The notes under the pieces are model-generated. The model saw only the letters and a program-made list of their open reading frames with translations, made no database searches and was not told the origin of the DNA. A stretch of DNA of 29,559 nucleotides. Source: DASZGL01 sp035938875. GTDB lineage: Bacteria; Chloroflexota; Dormibacteria; Aeolococcales; Aeolococcaceae. Position numbers and translations under genes: made by a program. The stretch covers positions 1 to 29,559 of the forward strand of contig DASZGL010000113.1 in the NCBI GenBank assembly GCA_035938875.1, written 5' to 3'. Shown one piece after another: positions 1-6,914 of the stretch; the stretch's first letter is position 1; each line of letters starts with the position of its first letter.

Positions 1-438
1 CACGGCGTCACCGCCCAGCTGGCGGGTGTCCTCGACGGGGCGTCGAATGCGCGCGCCCCGCGCCGCGGCCGCGGCGTAGCGGGCCAGTGTCCCGGCGCTG
101 TACACGTCGCGAAGACGCGCTCGGGGCAGCTCGAGCCGCGAGTAGAGGCGCCTGTCGGTGTCGCTGTAGAACGGCCAGGGCCATGACAGCTGCTCGGCGA
201 GGGCTGCCAGCGCGCGCGGCGGGCTGAAACCCACGGCGATGGCGGTGGCATCGAACCGTTCGAGCTCGGCGCGACGCTCACGCACCTCCACGAGGTGCTC
301 CTGACAGGGCAGTCAGTAGCGGTGGCGGATCAGCGTCAGCAGCGCAGTGCCGCGATGTTCACCGAGGTCGACCGCCGTCCCCGCCCGCGCGTCGACCAGG
401 ACCACGTCGCTGAGCGCGATCGGAGCGAAAGCGCCCAT
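1..438 (-). CDS. Peroxiredoxin-like (AhpC/TSA_2, PRXL2-type) probable selenoprotein, partial
   Basis: The minus strand is open from ATG 438-436 to the left edge except for one in-frame TGA at 315-313. Reading that TGA as residue 42 gives a continuous 146-residue thioredoxin-fold protein. Around it the protein reads LLTLIRHRY-U-LPCQEHLVEV, so the TGA sits exactly where the first Cys of a C-x-x-C pair lies in PRXL2/AhpC-TSA_2 proteins (typical R-x-G-C-P-x-C-R-E). The resolving Cys is residue 45. Downstream the family pattern continues: a PFYSDTDRRLYSRLEL segment (residues about 80-95) and QLGGD at 140-144, which in relatives precedes the last strand. A SECIS-like hairpin follows the TGA, and a -10 box lies 6 nt before the ATG. 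Inferred role: thiol/selenol peroxide or disulfide redox chemistry in the cytoplasm. The 3' end lies beyond the window. The alternative is a nonsense mutation, but both flanks stay open and family-like. A standard gene caller would miss this gene. Confidence 0.75.
282..298 (-). promoter_or_regulatory. Bacterial SECIS-like hairpin downstream of the in-frame TGA
   Basis: On the minus strand a perfect 7-bp stem, GCACCTC (298-292) with GAGGTGC (288-282), closes a 3-nt loop GTG (291-289). The loop starts 21 nt after the TGA at 315-313. Known bacterial SECIS elements place a small apical loop about 16-37 nt after UGA, with a G in its first two positions. Both conditions hold. The hairpin lies inside the coding region, as bacterial SECIS elements do. 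That it binds SelB is inferred. Confidence 0.62.
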
Positions 439-443
439 TGGGG

Positions 444-450
444 TAGGATA
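444..450. promoter_or_regulatory. Overlapping divergent -10 boxes (selenoprotein gene / L25)
   Basis: The plus strand reads TAGGAT at 444-449, 10 nt before the L25 ATG at 460. The minus strand reads TATCCT at 450-445, 6 nt before the ATG at 438. Both fit TANNNT and share five base pairs, so one symmetric element could start transcription both ways. The short distances mean both transcripts would be leaderless or nearly so. No clear -35 is visible. Confidence 0.5.
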
Positions 451-459
451 CGCGCGCTC

Positions 460-1128
460 ATGGCCTCTCTCTCACTCGCCGCGCGCCCCCGCGAGCAGCG
501 CGGTCGCCACGTCAAGGCGCTGCGTCGCAGCGGCGCCGTGCCCGCCGTCGTCTACGGTCACGAGCAGCAGTCGCTGGCCATCGAGGCAGACCTGGCAGCC
601 CTCGAGCGCATCTGGCAGCGCGCCGGACGCACCCACCTCATCGACTTGGTCATCGACGGTGGCAAGACGCGCAAGGTGCTCATCCGCGAGCTGCAGACCA
701 ATCCGCGCACCGGTCGCATCGCCCATGCCGACTTTCTCGCCGTCAACCTGCTTGAAAAGCTCACCGCTGACATCCCGCTCGTGGTCATCGGCGACGCTCC
801 CGCGGTGACCGATCTCAAGATCGGCCAGCTGCTGCAGACGCTCACCACCGTCAAGGTCGAGTGCCTGCCCGGTGATCTGCCGCCGCAGCTCACCGTGGAC
901 GTCAGCGGACTCGACGAGATCGACAAGGCGGTCACCCTGGGTGAGGTGCCCCTGCCTCCGGGAGTGACCCTGGTCCACGCCGATCTCGGCGAGACCGTGG
1001 TCAAGGTCGCGCCGTTGCGCGTGCGCGAGGAGGAGGAAGAGGTGGCTGCGCCCGAGGAGGGTGCCGAGGTCGAGGGCGCCGAGGGCGAGCAGCCCGAGGC
1101 TGCAGCGCCGGAGGACGCCGAGGCCTAA
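460..1128 (+). CDS. rplY: 50S ribosomal protein L25 / general stress protein Ctc
   Basis: This 222-residue protein is the long (Ctc/TL5) form of L25, which binds 5S rRNA in the large ribosomal subunit. The N-terminal L25 domain (about residues 4-92) shows REQRGRHVKALRRSGAVPAV and the family segment LIRELQTNPRTGRIAHADF. The C-terminal TL5 beta domain (about 98-185) includes VEVPL-type strands (GEVPLPPGVTL). A Glu/Ala-rich acidic tail (about 190-222) ends the protein, as in many high-GC relatives. The ATG at 460 is chosen because it begins the conserved domain and follows a -10 box. Longer in-frame readings from 295 only overlap the divergent gene and have no homology. It is the first gene rightward of a shared promoter region, and MscS follows 42 nt after the stop from its own -10 box. 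Confidence 0.95.
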   Translation: MASLSLAARPREQRGRHVKALRRSGAVPAVVYGHEQQSLAIEADLAALERIWQRAGRTHLIDLVIDGGKTRKVLIRELQTNPRTGRIAHADFLAVNLLEKLTADIPLVVIGDAPAVTDLKIGQLLQTLTTVKVECLPGDLPPQLTVDVSGLDEIDKAVTLGEVPLPPGVTLVHADLGETVVKVAPLRVREEEEEVAAPEEGAEVEGAEGEQPEAAAPEDAEA

Positions 1129-1157
1129 ACAGCCGAGGTCGCGCCGGGTCGCGCCAC

Positions 1158-1163
1158 TACCAT
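1158..1163 (+). promoter_or_regulatory. -10 box of the MscS gene; decides its start
   Basis: TACCAT ends 7 nt before ATG 1171. The upstream in-frame ATG at 1162 lies inside this hexamer, so ATG 1171 is the likelier start of a leaderless mRNA. Confidence 0.45.
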
Positions 1164-1170
1164 GGCGCCC

Positions 1171-2025
1171 ATGTCGCCGTCCGACCGCTGCAACCTGGAC
1201 AACAATCCGCTCGGCGACCTCTGCCGCTTCATCGACGAGCACACCGGTGGTGCGGTCGCAGGCGCGATCCTGACGCGGCTGCTGTGGGCCCTGGTGCTGC
1301 TGTTGATCGTCGTGGTCAGCGGTCGCATCATCCGCGGCGTCGTCGTGCACGCCCTGGAGCGTTCGCGCGCCGATGCGCAGGTGCTCACCCTGGCGCGCAA
1401 CGTGCTCGTCGCCGCAACCACGGTGATCGCCATCCTCGCCGCGTTGACCGCCGTGGGACTCCCGCTCAGCGTTCTGCTGACCTTCGGGGGACTGGCCAGC
1501 CTGGCTGTCGGCCTGGCTTTTCAGGACCTGCTGCGCAACGTGCTCGCCGGCATCTTCCTGCTCGTCGAAAGGCCCTTCGTCCTCGGTGACCTCATCACCG
1601 TCGTCTCTCCGCCCGCAGAGCTCACCGGTACGGTGCAGACAATCCAGCTGCGCACCACCTCACTGCGACTGGCTGACGGGCGGCTGGCCGTGATCCCCAA
1701 TCTCAACGCCTTCAACGGCAGCGTCATCAACGCCAACGCCTACGACCTGCGCCAGTTCACCGTCAGCGTCTGGCTGTCCTCAGACAGCGACATCGAAGCG
1801 GCGATGCACACCGCGCGCGACATCCTCGACGGCCTCGCCGAGGTGGAGAAGGAGCCGCCACCCAAGATCGTGCCCGACGTGGTCATCGACGTCGGCGTCA
1901 CCCTCAAGTGCCAGTACTGGCTGCGCTATCACGATCACGATCCCGACGCGGTCGCCGCTGACGTCGTCCAACGACTCTCGGCGCAGCTGCTCAGCGATCG
2001 CCCCCCCGACGACACCACCGCGTAG
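1171..2025 (+). CDS. MscS-family small-conductance mechanosensitive channel
   Basis: This 284-residue inner-membrane protein is a short MscS-type channel that would release solutes on hypo-osmotic shock. It has hydrophobic helices at about residues 30-55 (LLWALVLLLIVVVSG), 70-92 and 95-125. The last carries the pore-lining Gly/Ala pattern FGGLASLAVGLAFQDLLRN typical of MscS TM3. The beta domain follows, with family signatures VERPFVLGDLI, GTVQTIQLRTTSLRLADG and VIPNLNAFNGSVIN. The C-terminal alpha/beta domain is complete and ends in a polar tail. Start ATG 1171 is preferred over ATG 1162 because of the -10 box. The gene converges on the DinB gene with only 2 bp between the stops. Confidence 0.93.
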   Translation: MSPSDRCNLDNNPLGDLCRFIDEHTGGAVAGAILTRLLWALVLLLIVVVSGRIIRGVVVHALERSRADAQVLTLARNVLVAATTVIAILAALTAVGLPLSVLLTFGGLASLAVGLAFQDLLRNVLAGIFLLVERPFVLGDLITVVSPPAELTGTVQTIQLRTTSLRLADGRLAVIPNLNAFNGSVINANAYDLRQFTVSVWLSSDSDIEAAMHTARDILDGLAEVEKEPPPKIVPDVVIDVGVTLKCQYWLRYHDHDPDAVAADVVQRLSAQLLSDRPPDDTTA

Positions 2026-2027
2026 GG

Positions 2028-2561
2028 CTACAAGAGGGGGCGCGAATGTTGCGCCGCGAGTCCGTCCAGTTGGTCGGCGTGCTGCTCCAGGTGACCGACG
2101 AGGAACTCGTCGACGATCTGCTCGAGGGTCATCACCCCGAGGGTTTGGTGCAAGCCCTGCGCCGACCAGCGATCCTCGGGGACCGATGCGATGAAGTCGC
2201 GCAGCGCATCGAGGTCACCTTCGATCGTCGCCAGCTGCGCCGCCGGCTGCGTGCGCCGGTAGTGGGCGATGGCGGCGATTCGCGCGGGATCGCTCTTCAC
2301 CCGACCGAAGGGCACCGGCTGCGCGTCGATGGCGGCTCGGGCGTTGCCGTCGAGCACCTGATCGGCCTGGGCGATCCAGTAGGCGATGAACTCGGCGATG
2401 TGCGCCCATACCTGGCCCGCGTCCCACTGTTCGCCGCTCGGTTGGTCGGGCGCGGTCAGCCCCGCCGGCACGGGCGCCGCGGCGTGGCGGGCAAGTCGCT
2501 CGCCGACGCCGTCGACGCGGCGAAGCAGCGACTGCCGGGTGTTGCCCGCCGCCTCGCTCAT
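2028..2561 (-). CDS. DinB-superfamily protein (mycothiol-dependent isomerase-like)
   Basis: This 177-residue four-helix-bundle protein belongs to the DinB/MDMPI superfamily, whose members bind a divalent metal through three histidines and often use mycothiol or bacillithiol. Likely ligands are in WAHIAEFIAYW (about residues 52-62) and the family H-x3-H pattern in VGHLEQHADQLD (about 155-166). Its start overlaps the stop of the fumarylacetoacetase-family gene by one base (TGATG), so the two are translationally coupled. Pairing a DinB-fold isomerase with a fumarylacetoacetase-fold hydrolase resembles the maleylpyruvate isomerase / fumarylpyruvate hydrolase pair of gentisate breakdown. That function is inference from context, since the sequence shows only the fold. 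Confidence 0.75.
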   Translation of the reverse strand: MSEAAGNTRQSLLRRVDGVGERLARHAAAPVPAGLTAPDQPSGEQWDAGQVWAHIAEFIAYWIAQADQVLDGNARAAIDAQPVPFGRVKSDPARIAAIAHYRRTQPAAQLATIEGDLDALRDFIASVPEDRWSAQGLHQTLGVMTLEQIVDEFLVGHLEQHADQLDGLAAQHSRPLL

Positions 2562-3496
2562 CAGGGGCGCAGCGGCCGCAGCGGCGCGCCGGCGACGACG
2601 GTGTTGCGCACCGTGCCCAACCGCTCGACGCTGAGCTCGACGACATCACCGGGACGCAGCCAGGGGAATGCCTCGGCGCCGTGCACCAATGACAGCTCGA
2701 GGATGCATCCGGTGCCGCACGTGCCCGAGCCGATGACGTCGCCGGTGACCAGGTGCGTGCCGCGCGACGCGTAGGCGAGCATCTCACCGAAGCTCCAGTA
2801 GATGTCGGCCAGCGACGCACGGGAGTACTCGCGACCGTTGACGCTGGCGGTCATGGCCAGGTCGTATGCCCGCCCTGCACGAAGCGGCTCGAGCTCGTCG
2901 GGCGTGACCAGCAGCGGGCCCAGGGTTGTGGCGAAGTCCTTGCCCTTGACCGGGCCCATGCTCAGCTTCATCTCGCGCCGCTGGATGTCACGCGCGCTCC
3001 AGTCGTTCATCACGCAGTAGCCGGCGATACGCGACTCGGCGATGCTTGCGGAGAGGTCGGCGCCACCTCGGCCGACCACCGCCGCCACCTCGAGCTCGTA
3101 GTCAAGCTCCAGGCAGCCTGGGGGCACGGCGACGTCGTCGCCGTCACCGACCAGGGCGCGCGGATTGGAGAAATAGAAGACGGGGAGCTCATACCAGTCG
3201 GGCTCCATCTCCAGACCTCGCCGCTGCCGCGCGGTGCGCACGTGCTGTTCGAATGCGTAGAAGTCACGCAGGGATGGAGGCACGGCGATGGGGGGGCGCA
3301 GCCGCACCTGGTCGACGGGGATGACCTCGGCGGGGTCAGCCCTGGCGTCGTCGGCGGCTCGCGCCAGCCGTTCGCCGTCGTCGCCGAGCAGGTCGAGCAG
3401 CGAATCGACGCCGTGGAGCGCGTGGATTCGCCGATCGATGACCACGCCGACGCGGTCGACGTCAAGGCCTCCGGTGCGATAGGTCGCCCAGCGCAC
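2561..3496 (-). CDS. Fumarylacetoacetate hydrolase (FAH) family protein
   Basis: This 311-residue protein has the FAH C-terminal catalytic fold, which cleaves C-C bonds of beta-diketo acids in aromatic or tyrosine catabolism. Visible signatures are RDFYAFEQHVRTAR (about 77-90), the metal-ligand segment LELDYELEVAAVVG (about 129-142), the NDWSARDIQRRE motif (about 163-174) and KGKDFATTLGP (about 184-194). The C-terminus has GDVIGSGTCGTG and LRPGDVVELSVERLG. The start is GTG at 3496, 6 nt after the upstream SDR stop. The gene lies in the operon SDR - FAH - DinB. Substrate is not readable: fumarylacetoacetate, fumarylpyruvate or acylpyruvate are all possible. Confidence 0.88.
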   Translation of the reverse strand: MRWATYRTGGLDVDRVGVVIDRRIHALHGVDSLLDLLGDDGERLARAADDARADPAEVIPVDQVRLRPPIAVPPSLRDFYAFEQHVRTARQRRGLEMEPDWYELPVFYFSNPRALVGDGDDVAVPPGCLELDYELEVAAVVGRGGADLSASIAESRIAGYCVMNDWSARDIQRREMKLSMGPVKGKDFATTLGPLLVTPDELEPLRAGRAYDLAMTASVNGREYSRASLADIYWSFGEMLAYASRGTHLVTGDVIGSGTCGTGCILELSLVHGAEAFPWLRPGDVVELSVERLGTVRNTVVAGAPLRPLRP

Positions 3497-3502
3497 CGCC
3501 GC

Positions 3503-4378
3503 TCAGACTCGCGAGAGGTCGCGCACGCTGCTGTCCAATCGCGGCGGGATGGTCGACACGGGCGGCATGCCCTCGCCAATGGCGCGCTCGACGAGCTCCT
3601 GCCCCTGTGCTTCGACCAGCGGTCGCAACAGACGTGCACCGAGGATCAGCGGAGCGATGCGCCGCGGCGCGATGATGCGCCGCGCCCTGCGCTCGATGCC
3701 GCGCACCATCGCCGCGCCGGCCGCGCTGACCGGTAGGACGGGCAGCCGGCTGCGGCGGACCAGCTCGTCGAAGAAGCCGTACGACGCGGACGCGGTGCGC
3801 ACCATCTCGGTGTCGATCCAGCCGAAGTAGGCGACGCCGACGGCGACACCGCGAGGGCGCAGCTCCATGCGCAGGCTGTCGCACATCGACTCGACGCCCG
3901 CCTTGCTCGCCGAGTAGGCGCTGAGGAAGGGCGGCGACATCGCCGCCGCCAGCGAGGCGACGCCGACGAGGTAGCCGCGACGCTGGACGACAAACGGCGC
4001 CGCGGCGCGCAGCGTCCGCCACACCCCGCACAGGTTGATGTCGATGGTCGCCTCGAAGCCCGCGGGATCGAGGTCGAGAAAGCTGCCCCCGGTGGCGACG
4101 CCGGCGTTGGCGATGACGATGTCGATACCGCCGAAGCGTTCCACGGCGGCCGCCACCGCGGCCTCGACCTGCGCGGTGTCGCGCACGTCGGCGGCGAATG
4201 GGGCGGCGCGGCCACCGATCTGCACGGCGACCTCGTCGAGGTGCTCCGGCTCGAGTCCGACCAGGGCCACGTTGGCGCCGCGACTGCCGAGCTGTCGTGC
4301 TGTCTCGGCGCCGATACCCCGCGATGCACCGGTGATCAGCACCGTCCGTCCGGCGACGTTGTACGGCGCGGCGGCCAT
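3503..4378 (-). CDS. Short-chain dehydrogenase/reductase (SDR)
   Basis: This 291-residue classical SDR has a dinucleotide-binding motif TGASRGIGAETA (about residues 14-25), an acidic residue after beta-2 suggesting NAD(H) or F-type variants, NAG at NAGVATGG (about 92-99), the catalytic Ser in GVASLAAAM (about 139-147) and the Y-x3-K in AYSASKAG (about 153-160). The roughly 100-residue C-terminal extension with a basic segment (ERRARRIIAPRRIAP) resembles SDRs that act on lipid-like substrates at membranes, but that is weak inference. The start is ATG 4378, with Shine-Dalgarno GGAGG at 4390-4386 spaced 7 nt, and a -10 box TAGGAT further up. It heads the SDR - FAH - DinB operon and is divergent from the saccharopine-dehydrogenase-like gene. 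Confidence 0.9.
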   Translation of the reverse strand: MAAAPYNVAGRTVLITGASRGIGAETARQLGSRGANVALVGLEPEHLDEVAVQIGGRAAPFAADVRDTAQVEAAVAAAVERFGGIDIVIANAGVATGGSFLDLDPAGFEATIDINLCGVWRTLRAAAPFVVQRRGYLVGVASLAAAMSPPFLSAYSASKAGVESMCDSLRMELRPRGVAVGVAYFGWIDTEMVRTASASYGFFDELVRRSRLPVLPVSAAGAAMVRGIERRARRIIAPRRIAPLILGARLLRPLVEAQGQELVERAIGEGMPPVSTIPPRLDSSVRDLSRV

Positions 4379-4409
4379 GTCTCTGCCTCCACAAGCGGGG
4401 TGTCGCGTG

Positions 4410-4415
4410 ATCCTA
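4410..4415 (-). promoter_or_regulatory. -10 box of the SDR-FAH-DinB operon
   Basis: The minus strand reads TAGGAT at 4415-4410, giving a leader of about 25 nt that carries GGAGG (4390-4386). This is one of the few leadered protein-coding operons in the window. Confidence 0.4.
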
Positions 4416-4439
4416 CGCGGTGGTGTGGCCGCCTGGGAC

Positions 4440-4445
4440 TACACT
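4440..4445 (+). promoter_or_regulatory. -10 box, leaderless start of the GTG 4454 gene
   Basis: TACACT ends 8 nt before GTG 4454. The same hexamer with the same arrangement precedes GTG 17212. No -35 is evident. Confidence 0.45.
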
Positions 4446-4453
4446 GCCCGCCC

Positions 4454-5554
4454 GTGGCAGGTCGCATCGTCGTCTTCGGCGCCACCGGCTACACGGGTCG
4501 GCTGGTCGCCGAAGCGCTGGTCCGCCGTGGAGCTCGACCTCTGCTGCTGGCCCGAAACCGAGAGCGCGTCGAGGCCCTCGCCGCCGAGCTCGGCGGGCTG
4601 GACTGCGCCGTGGCCGACGTGGAGCGGCCGGATACGGTGCGCCGAGCGGTGGCCAGTGGTGACGTGCTGGTCAGCACCGTCGGTCCCTTCGCCCGCTGGG
4701 GCAGGCCCGCGGTTGACGCCGCGGTCGCCGCCCCGGCGATCTACCTCGACTCGACGGGCGAGCCGGGCTTCATCCGCCACATCTTCGACGCCGACGGACC
4801 GCGCGCCTCGGCCGCACGATGCACGCTGCTCACGGCATTCGGTTACGACTACGTTCCCGGCAACGTCGCCGGGGCGCTGGCGGTCGATGCAGGTGGCGAC
4901 CGCGTCGTTCGTGTCGACGTCGGCTACTTCATCACCGGGTCTGTCCGCGGCGGGATGAGTGGTGGGACGGCGGCGACCTCGACGATGGCATTTCGCCAGC
5001 CGCACTTCGCCTGGCGCGACGGGCGCCTGGTCACCGAGCGCGGGGGTCGCCGGGTGCGCTACTTCGACGTCACTGGTCGGCGACGTCCGGCGATTTCGGT
5101 GGGGATGCTGGAGCACATCGCGCTTCCGCGTCTCTATCCGCACCTGCGCGAGGTCAACGCCTATCTCGGCTGGTTCGGACCGGTGACCCGCGCGTTGCAG
5201 GTGGGCGCAGCGGCCGGCAGCGTCATCGGCAAGCTGCCCGGCGTCAGCCGTGGACTGGATCGCGTCATGCCCAAGCTGGTCAAGGGATCGACCGGCGGTC
5301 CGGATGCGGCGACGCGCGCACGAAGCGGTTCACGCGTCGTCGCCGTGGCCTACGACGCCCGCGGCGAGGAGCTCGCCTCTGTCGTCATGGCCGGCGTCAA
5401 CGGCTACACCTTCACCGGCGACATCCTCGCCTGGGGTGCGATGCAGGCCGCGCTTCACGGAATCGAGCAGGCGGGTGCACTGGGTCCTGTCGAGGCGTTC
5501 GGGCTGGACACCATGGTGCAGGGATGCGCCGAGGCGGGGCTTGCCGTCGCGTGA
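4454..5554 (+). CDS. Saccharopine dehydrogenase-like NAD(P)-binding protein
   Basis: This protein of 366 residues has an N-terminal Rossmann fold. It starts right at the nucleotide motif VFGATGYTGRLVAEALVRRG (about residues 6-25), followed by LLARNRERVEALAAEL and VLVSTVGPFARWG (about 72-84). These are the signatures of the saccharopine dehydrogenase / trans-acting enoyl reductase family, which in mycobacteria reduces double bonds of lipids made by polyketide synthases. No polyketide synthase is nearby, so the substrate is unknown. The C-terminal half has YDYVPGNVAGALA and VVMAGVNGYTFTGDILAWGA, typical of the family. GTG 4454 is chosen because a -10 box lies 8 nt upstream and the conserved domain begins at once. 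The thioesterase gene overlaps its 3' end. Confidence 0.87.
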   Translation: MAGRIVVFGATGYTGRLVAEALVRRGARPLLLARNRERVEALAAELGGLDCAVADVERPDTVRRAVASGDVLVSTVGPFARWGRPAVDAAVAAPAIYLDSTGEPGFIRHIFDADGPRASAARCTLLTAFGYDYVPGNVAGALAVDAGGDRVVRVDVGYFITGSVRGGMSGGTAATSTMAFRQPHFAWRDGRLVTERGGRRVRYFDVTGRRRPAISVGMLEHIALPRLYPHLREVNAYLGWFGPVTRALQVGAAAGSVIGKLPGVSRGLDRVMPKLVKGSTGGPDAATRARSGSRVVAVAYDARGEELASVVMAGVNGYTFTGDILAWGAMQAALHGIEQAGALGPVEAFGLDTMVQGCAEAGLAVA

Positions 5555-6014
5555 GCCGTTGAGCGCGGACAGCGCGCCGCAACGCAGCGACTTCGCCTAC
5601 TCGCTCGGCATCGAGGTGGTCGAGCGCAAGCCGGGATCGGCGCGCATCATCCTGCCGCTGCGCAGGGACATGCTCAACATCGGCGGCACGGTGCACGGTG
5701 GCATCGTCTGCACGCTGATCGACGTTGCCGTCGGCGTCGCCTGTCACACCCTCGACAGCGGCGATGGGCGCCGCCCGCAGGCGACGACGGAGCTCAGCGT
5801 CACCTTCCTGCGCGCCGGCACGACCGGGCCGCTGAGCTGCGATGCGCGCATCCGCCGCCGCGGGCGATCGCTGGCCGTCGGCGAGGCCGAGGTCGTCGAC
5901 GGCAGCGGCAAGCTGCTCGCCGTGGGTCGGGCGACGTATCTCGTCGGCGGCCACGGGCCCGCGGAGGAACGTGCGGTTGCCGACGATGCCCTCGGCGTCG
6001 CCGACGTGCGGTGA
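5541..6014 (+). CDS. PaaI-type hotdog-fold acyl-CoA thioesterase
   Basis: This roughly 157-residue protein has a single hotdog domain that would hydrolyse acyl-CoA or aryl-acyl-CoA thioesters. The hallmark GGTVHGGIVCTLIDVAVGVAC (HGG region, about residues 51-71) carries the catalytic loop, followed by the strand pattern TTELSVTFLRAG and later GEAEVVDGSGKLLAVGRATYLV. No in-frame ATG lies near the domain. TTG 5541, with GAGG at 5531-5534, is the likely start and overlaps the preceding gene by 14 nt; TTG 5559 is the alternative. The overlap indicates co-transcription and coupling with the saccharopine-dehydrogenase-like gene. It converges on the LLM gene with a 24-bp gap holding no clear terminator. 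Confidence 0.85.
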   Translation: MPSREPLSADSAPQRSDFAYSLGIEVVERKPGSARIILPLRRDMLNIGGTVHGGIVCTLIDVAVGVACHTLDSGDGRRPQATTELSVTFLRAGTTGPLSCDARIRRRGRSLAVGEAEVVDGSGKLLAVGRATYLVGGHGPAEERAVADDALGVADVR

Positions 6015-6038
6015 CGTTCAAATCGCGCAGCGGCGCGA

Positions 6039-6914
6039 TCAGTCCATCGATTCGCAGTGGGGAAGCACGTCGGCGGCAAACGACTCGAGCTGCGCGATGA
6101 ACTCGGCCAGGGAGCGACTCGGGAATCCCGCGGTGATCGCCGTGACACCCGACTGACGCAGGCCGTGCAGCCTCGCCAGGCACGCGTCGGCAGAGTGCGC
6201 GGGGCCGTCCACGCCCTGCATGTCGAACGTCGCCGGGTAGGCGACCTCCCCAGGATGTCCGTGGCTGTCGATCAGCGCGCGCAGCCGGCCCGGCTCGATC
6301 TGCCAGGGCACCCATCCGTCGCCCACGGCGACGGCGCGGCGCAGTGCCCGCGGCGTGTTGCCGCCGATCCACAGCCGGGGTCCCGCCGGCTGCACTGGTG
6401 AAGGCGCGACGACGTAGTCGCTCTCACCCGCCCAGACGCGGCGGAGCTCGTCGAGGTAGGCGTCGGTGATGGCACCGCGCGCGTCGTGATCGATACCCAG
6501 CGCACGGAACTCGGCGCGCAGGTGACCGGTGCCGACTCCGAGGATGAGGCGCCCACCGCTGAGGTGGTCGAGCGTGCCGATGTCGCGCGCCGCCACCAGT
6601 GGGTGGCGGTAGGGGACGACGAGGATGTGAGTGCACAAGCCGATGCGCTGCGTTGACGCGGCGATGTAGGCCAGCGCGGGAAACGGGGCGAACCACGTCG
6701 CTCCCATCGCCGCAACGGCCTTGCGTGGCACCACGATGTGATCGCTCACGGTGAGGTAGGCGTAGCCGAGACGGTCGGCTGCCTGAGCCAGCAGGGTGAG
6801 GTCGTGGGGAGTGGCGGTCGCCGACCACTGCGGAGTCTTTCCCGGGAAGGAGATGACGATGGGGGTCCCGATTCCGATCGCCATCCCCCGCGGCTGGAGC
6901 CGGGGGCGGCTCAT
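6039..6914 (-). CDS. F420-dependent LLM-class oxidoreductase (Rv2161c-like)
   Basis: This 291-residue TIM-barrel protein of the luciferase-like monooxygenase superfamily probably uses coenzyme F420. Signatures include LAQAADRLGYAYLTVSDHIV (about residues 38-57), RIGLCTHILVVPYRHPLVAA, LDHLSGGRLILGVGTGHLRAEF (flavin/F420 phosphate region) and PRLWIGGNTPRALRRAVAVG. The pattern matches the Rv2161c-type F420 subfamily (TIGR03619). The ATG at 6914 overlaps the upstream SDR stop (ATGA), so the pair is coupled; an inner ATG at 6884 (MAIGIGTP) is a possible alternative. The substrate is unknown. The SDR-LLM pairing suggests sequential oxidation/reduction of one metabolite. Confidence 0.88.
   Translation of the reverse strand: MSRPRLQPRGMAIGIGTPIVISFPGKTPQWSATATPHDLTLLAQAADRLGYAYLTVSDHIVVPRKAVAAMGATWFAPFPALAYIAASTQRIGLCTHILVVPYRHPLVAARDIGTLDHLSGGRLILGVGTGHLRAEFRALGIDHDARGAITDAYLDELRRVWAGESDYVVAPSPVQPAGPRLWIGGNTPRALRRAVAVGDGWVPWQIEPGRLRALIDSHGHPGEVAYPATFDMQGVDGPAHSADACLARLHGLRQSGVTAITAGFPSRSLAEFIAQLESFAADVLPHCESMD

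Noticed and set aside
1..438. Pseudogene explanation for the interrupted peroxiredoxin-like gene
   Set aside because: A random nonsense mutation would rarely fall on the catalytic Cys and be followed by a SECIS-spaced hairpin, with the rest of the frame intact. It is kept only as the alternative.
295..459. In-frame 55-codon N-terminal extension of L25
   Set aside because: It has no L25 homology, overlaps the divergent gene antisense and lies upstream of the -10 box; ATG 460 starts the conserved domain.
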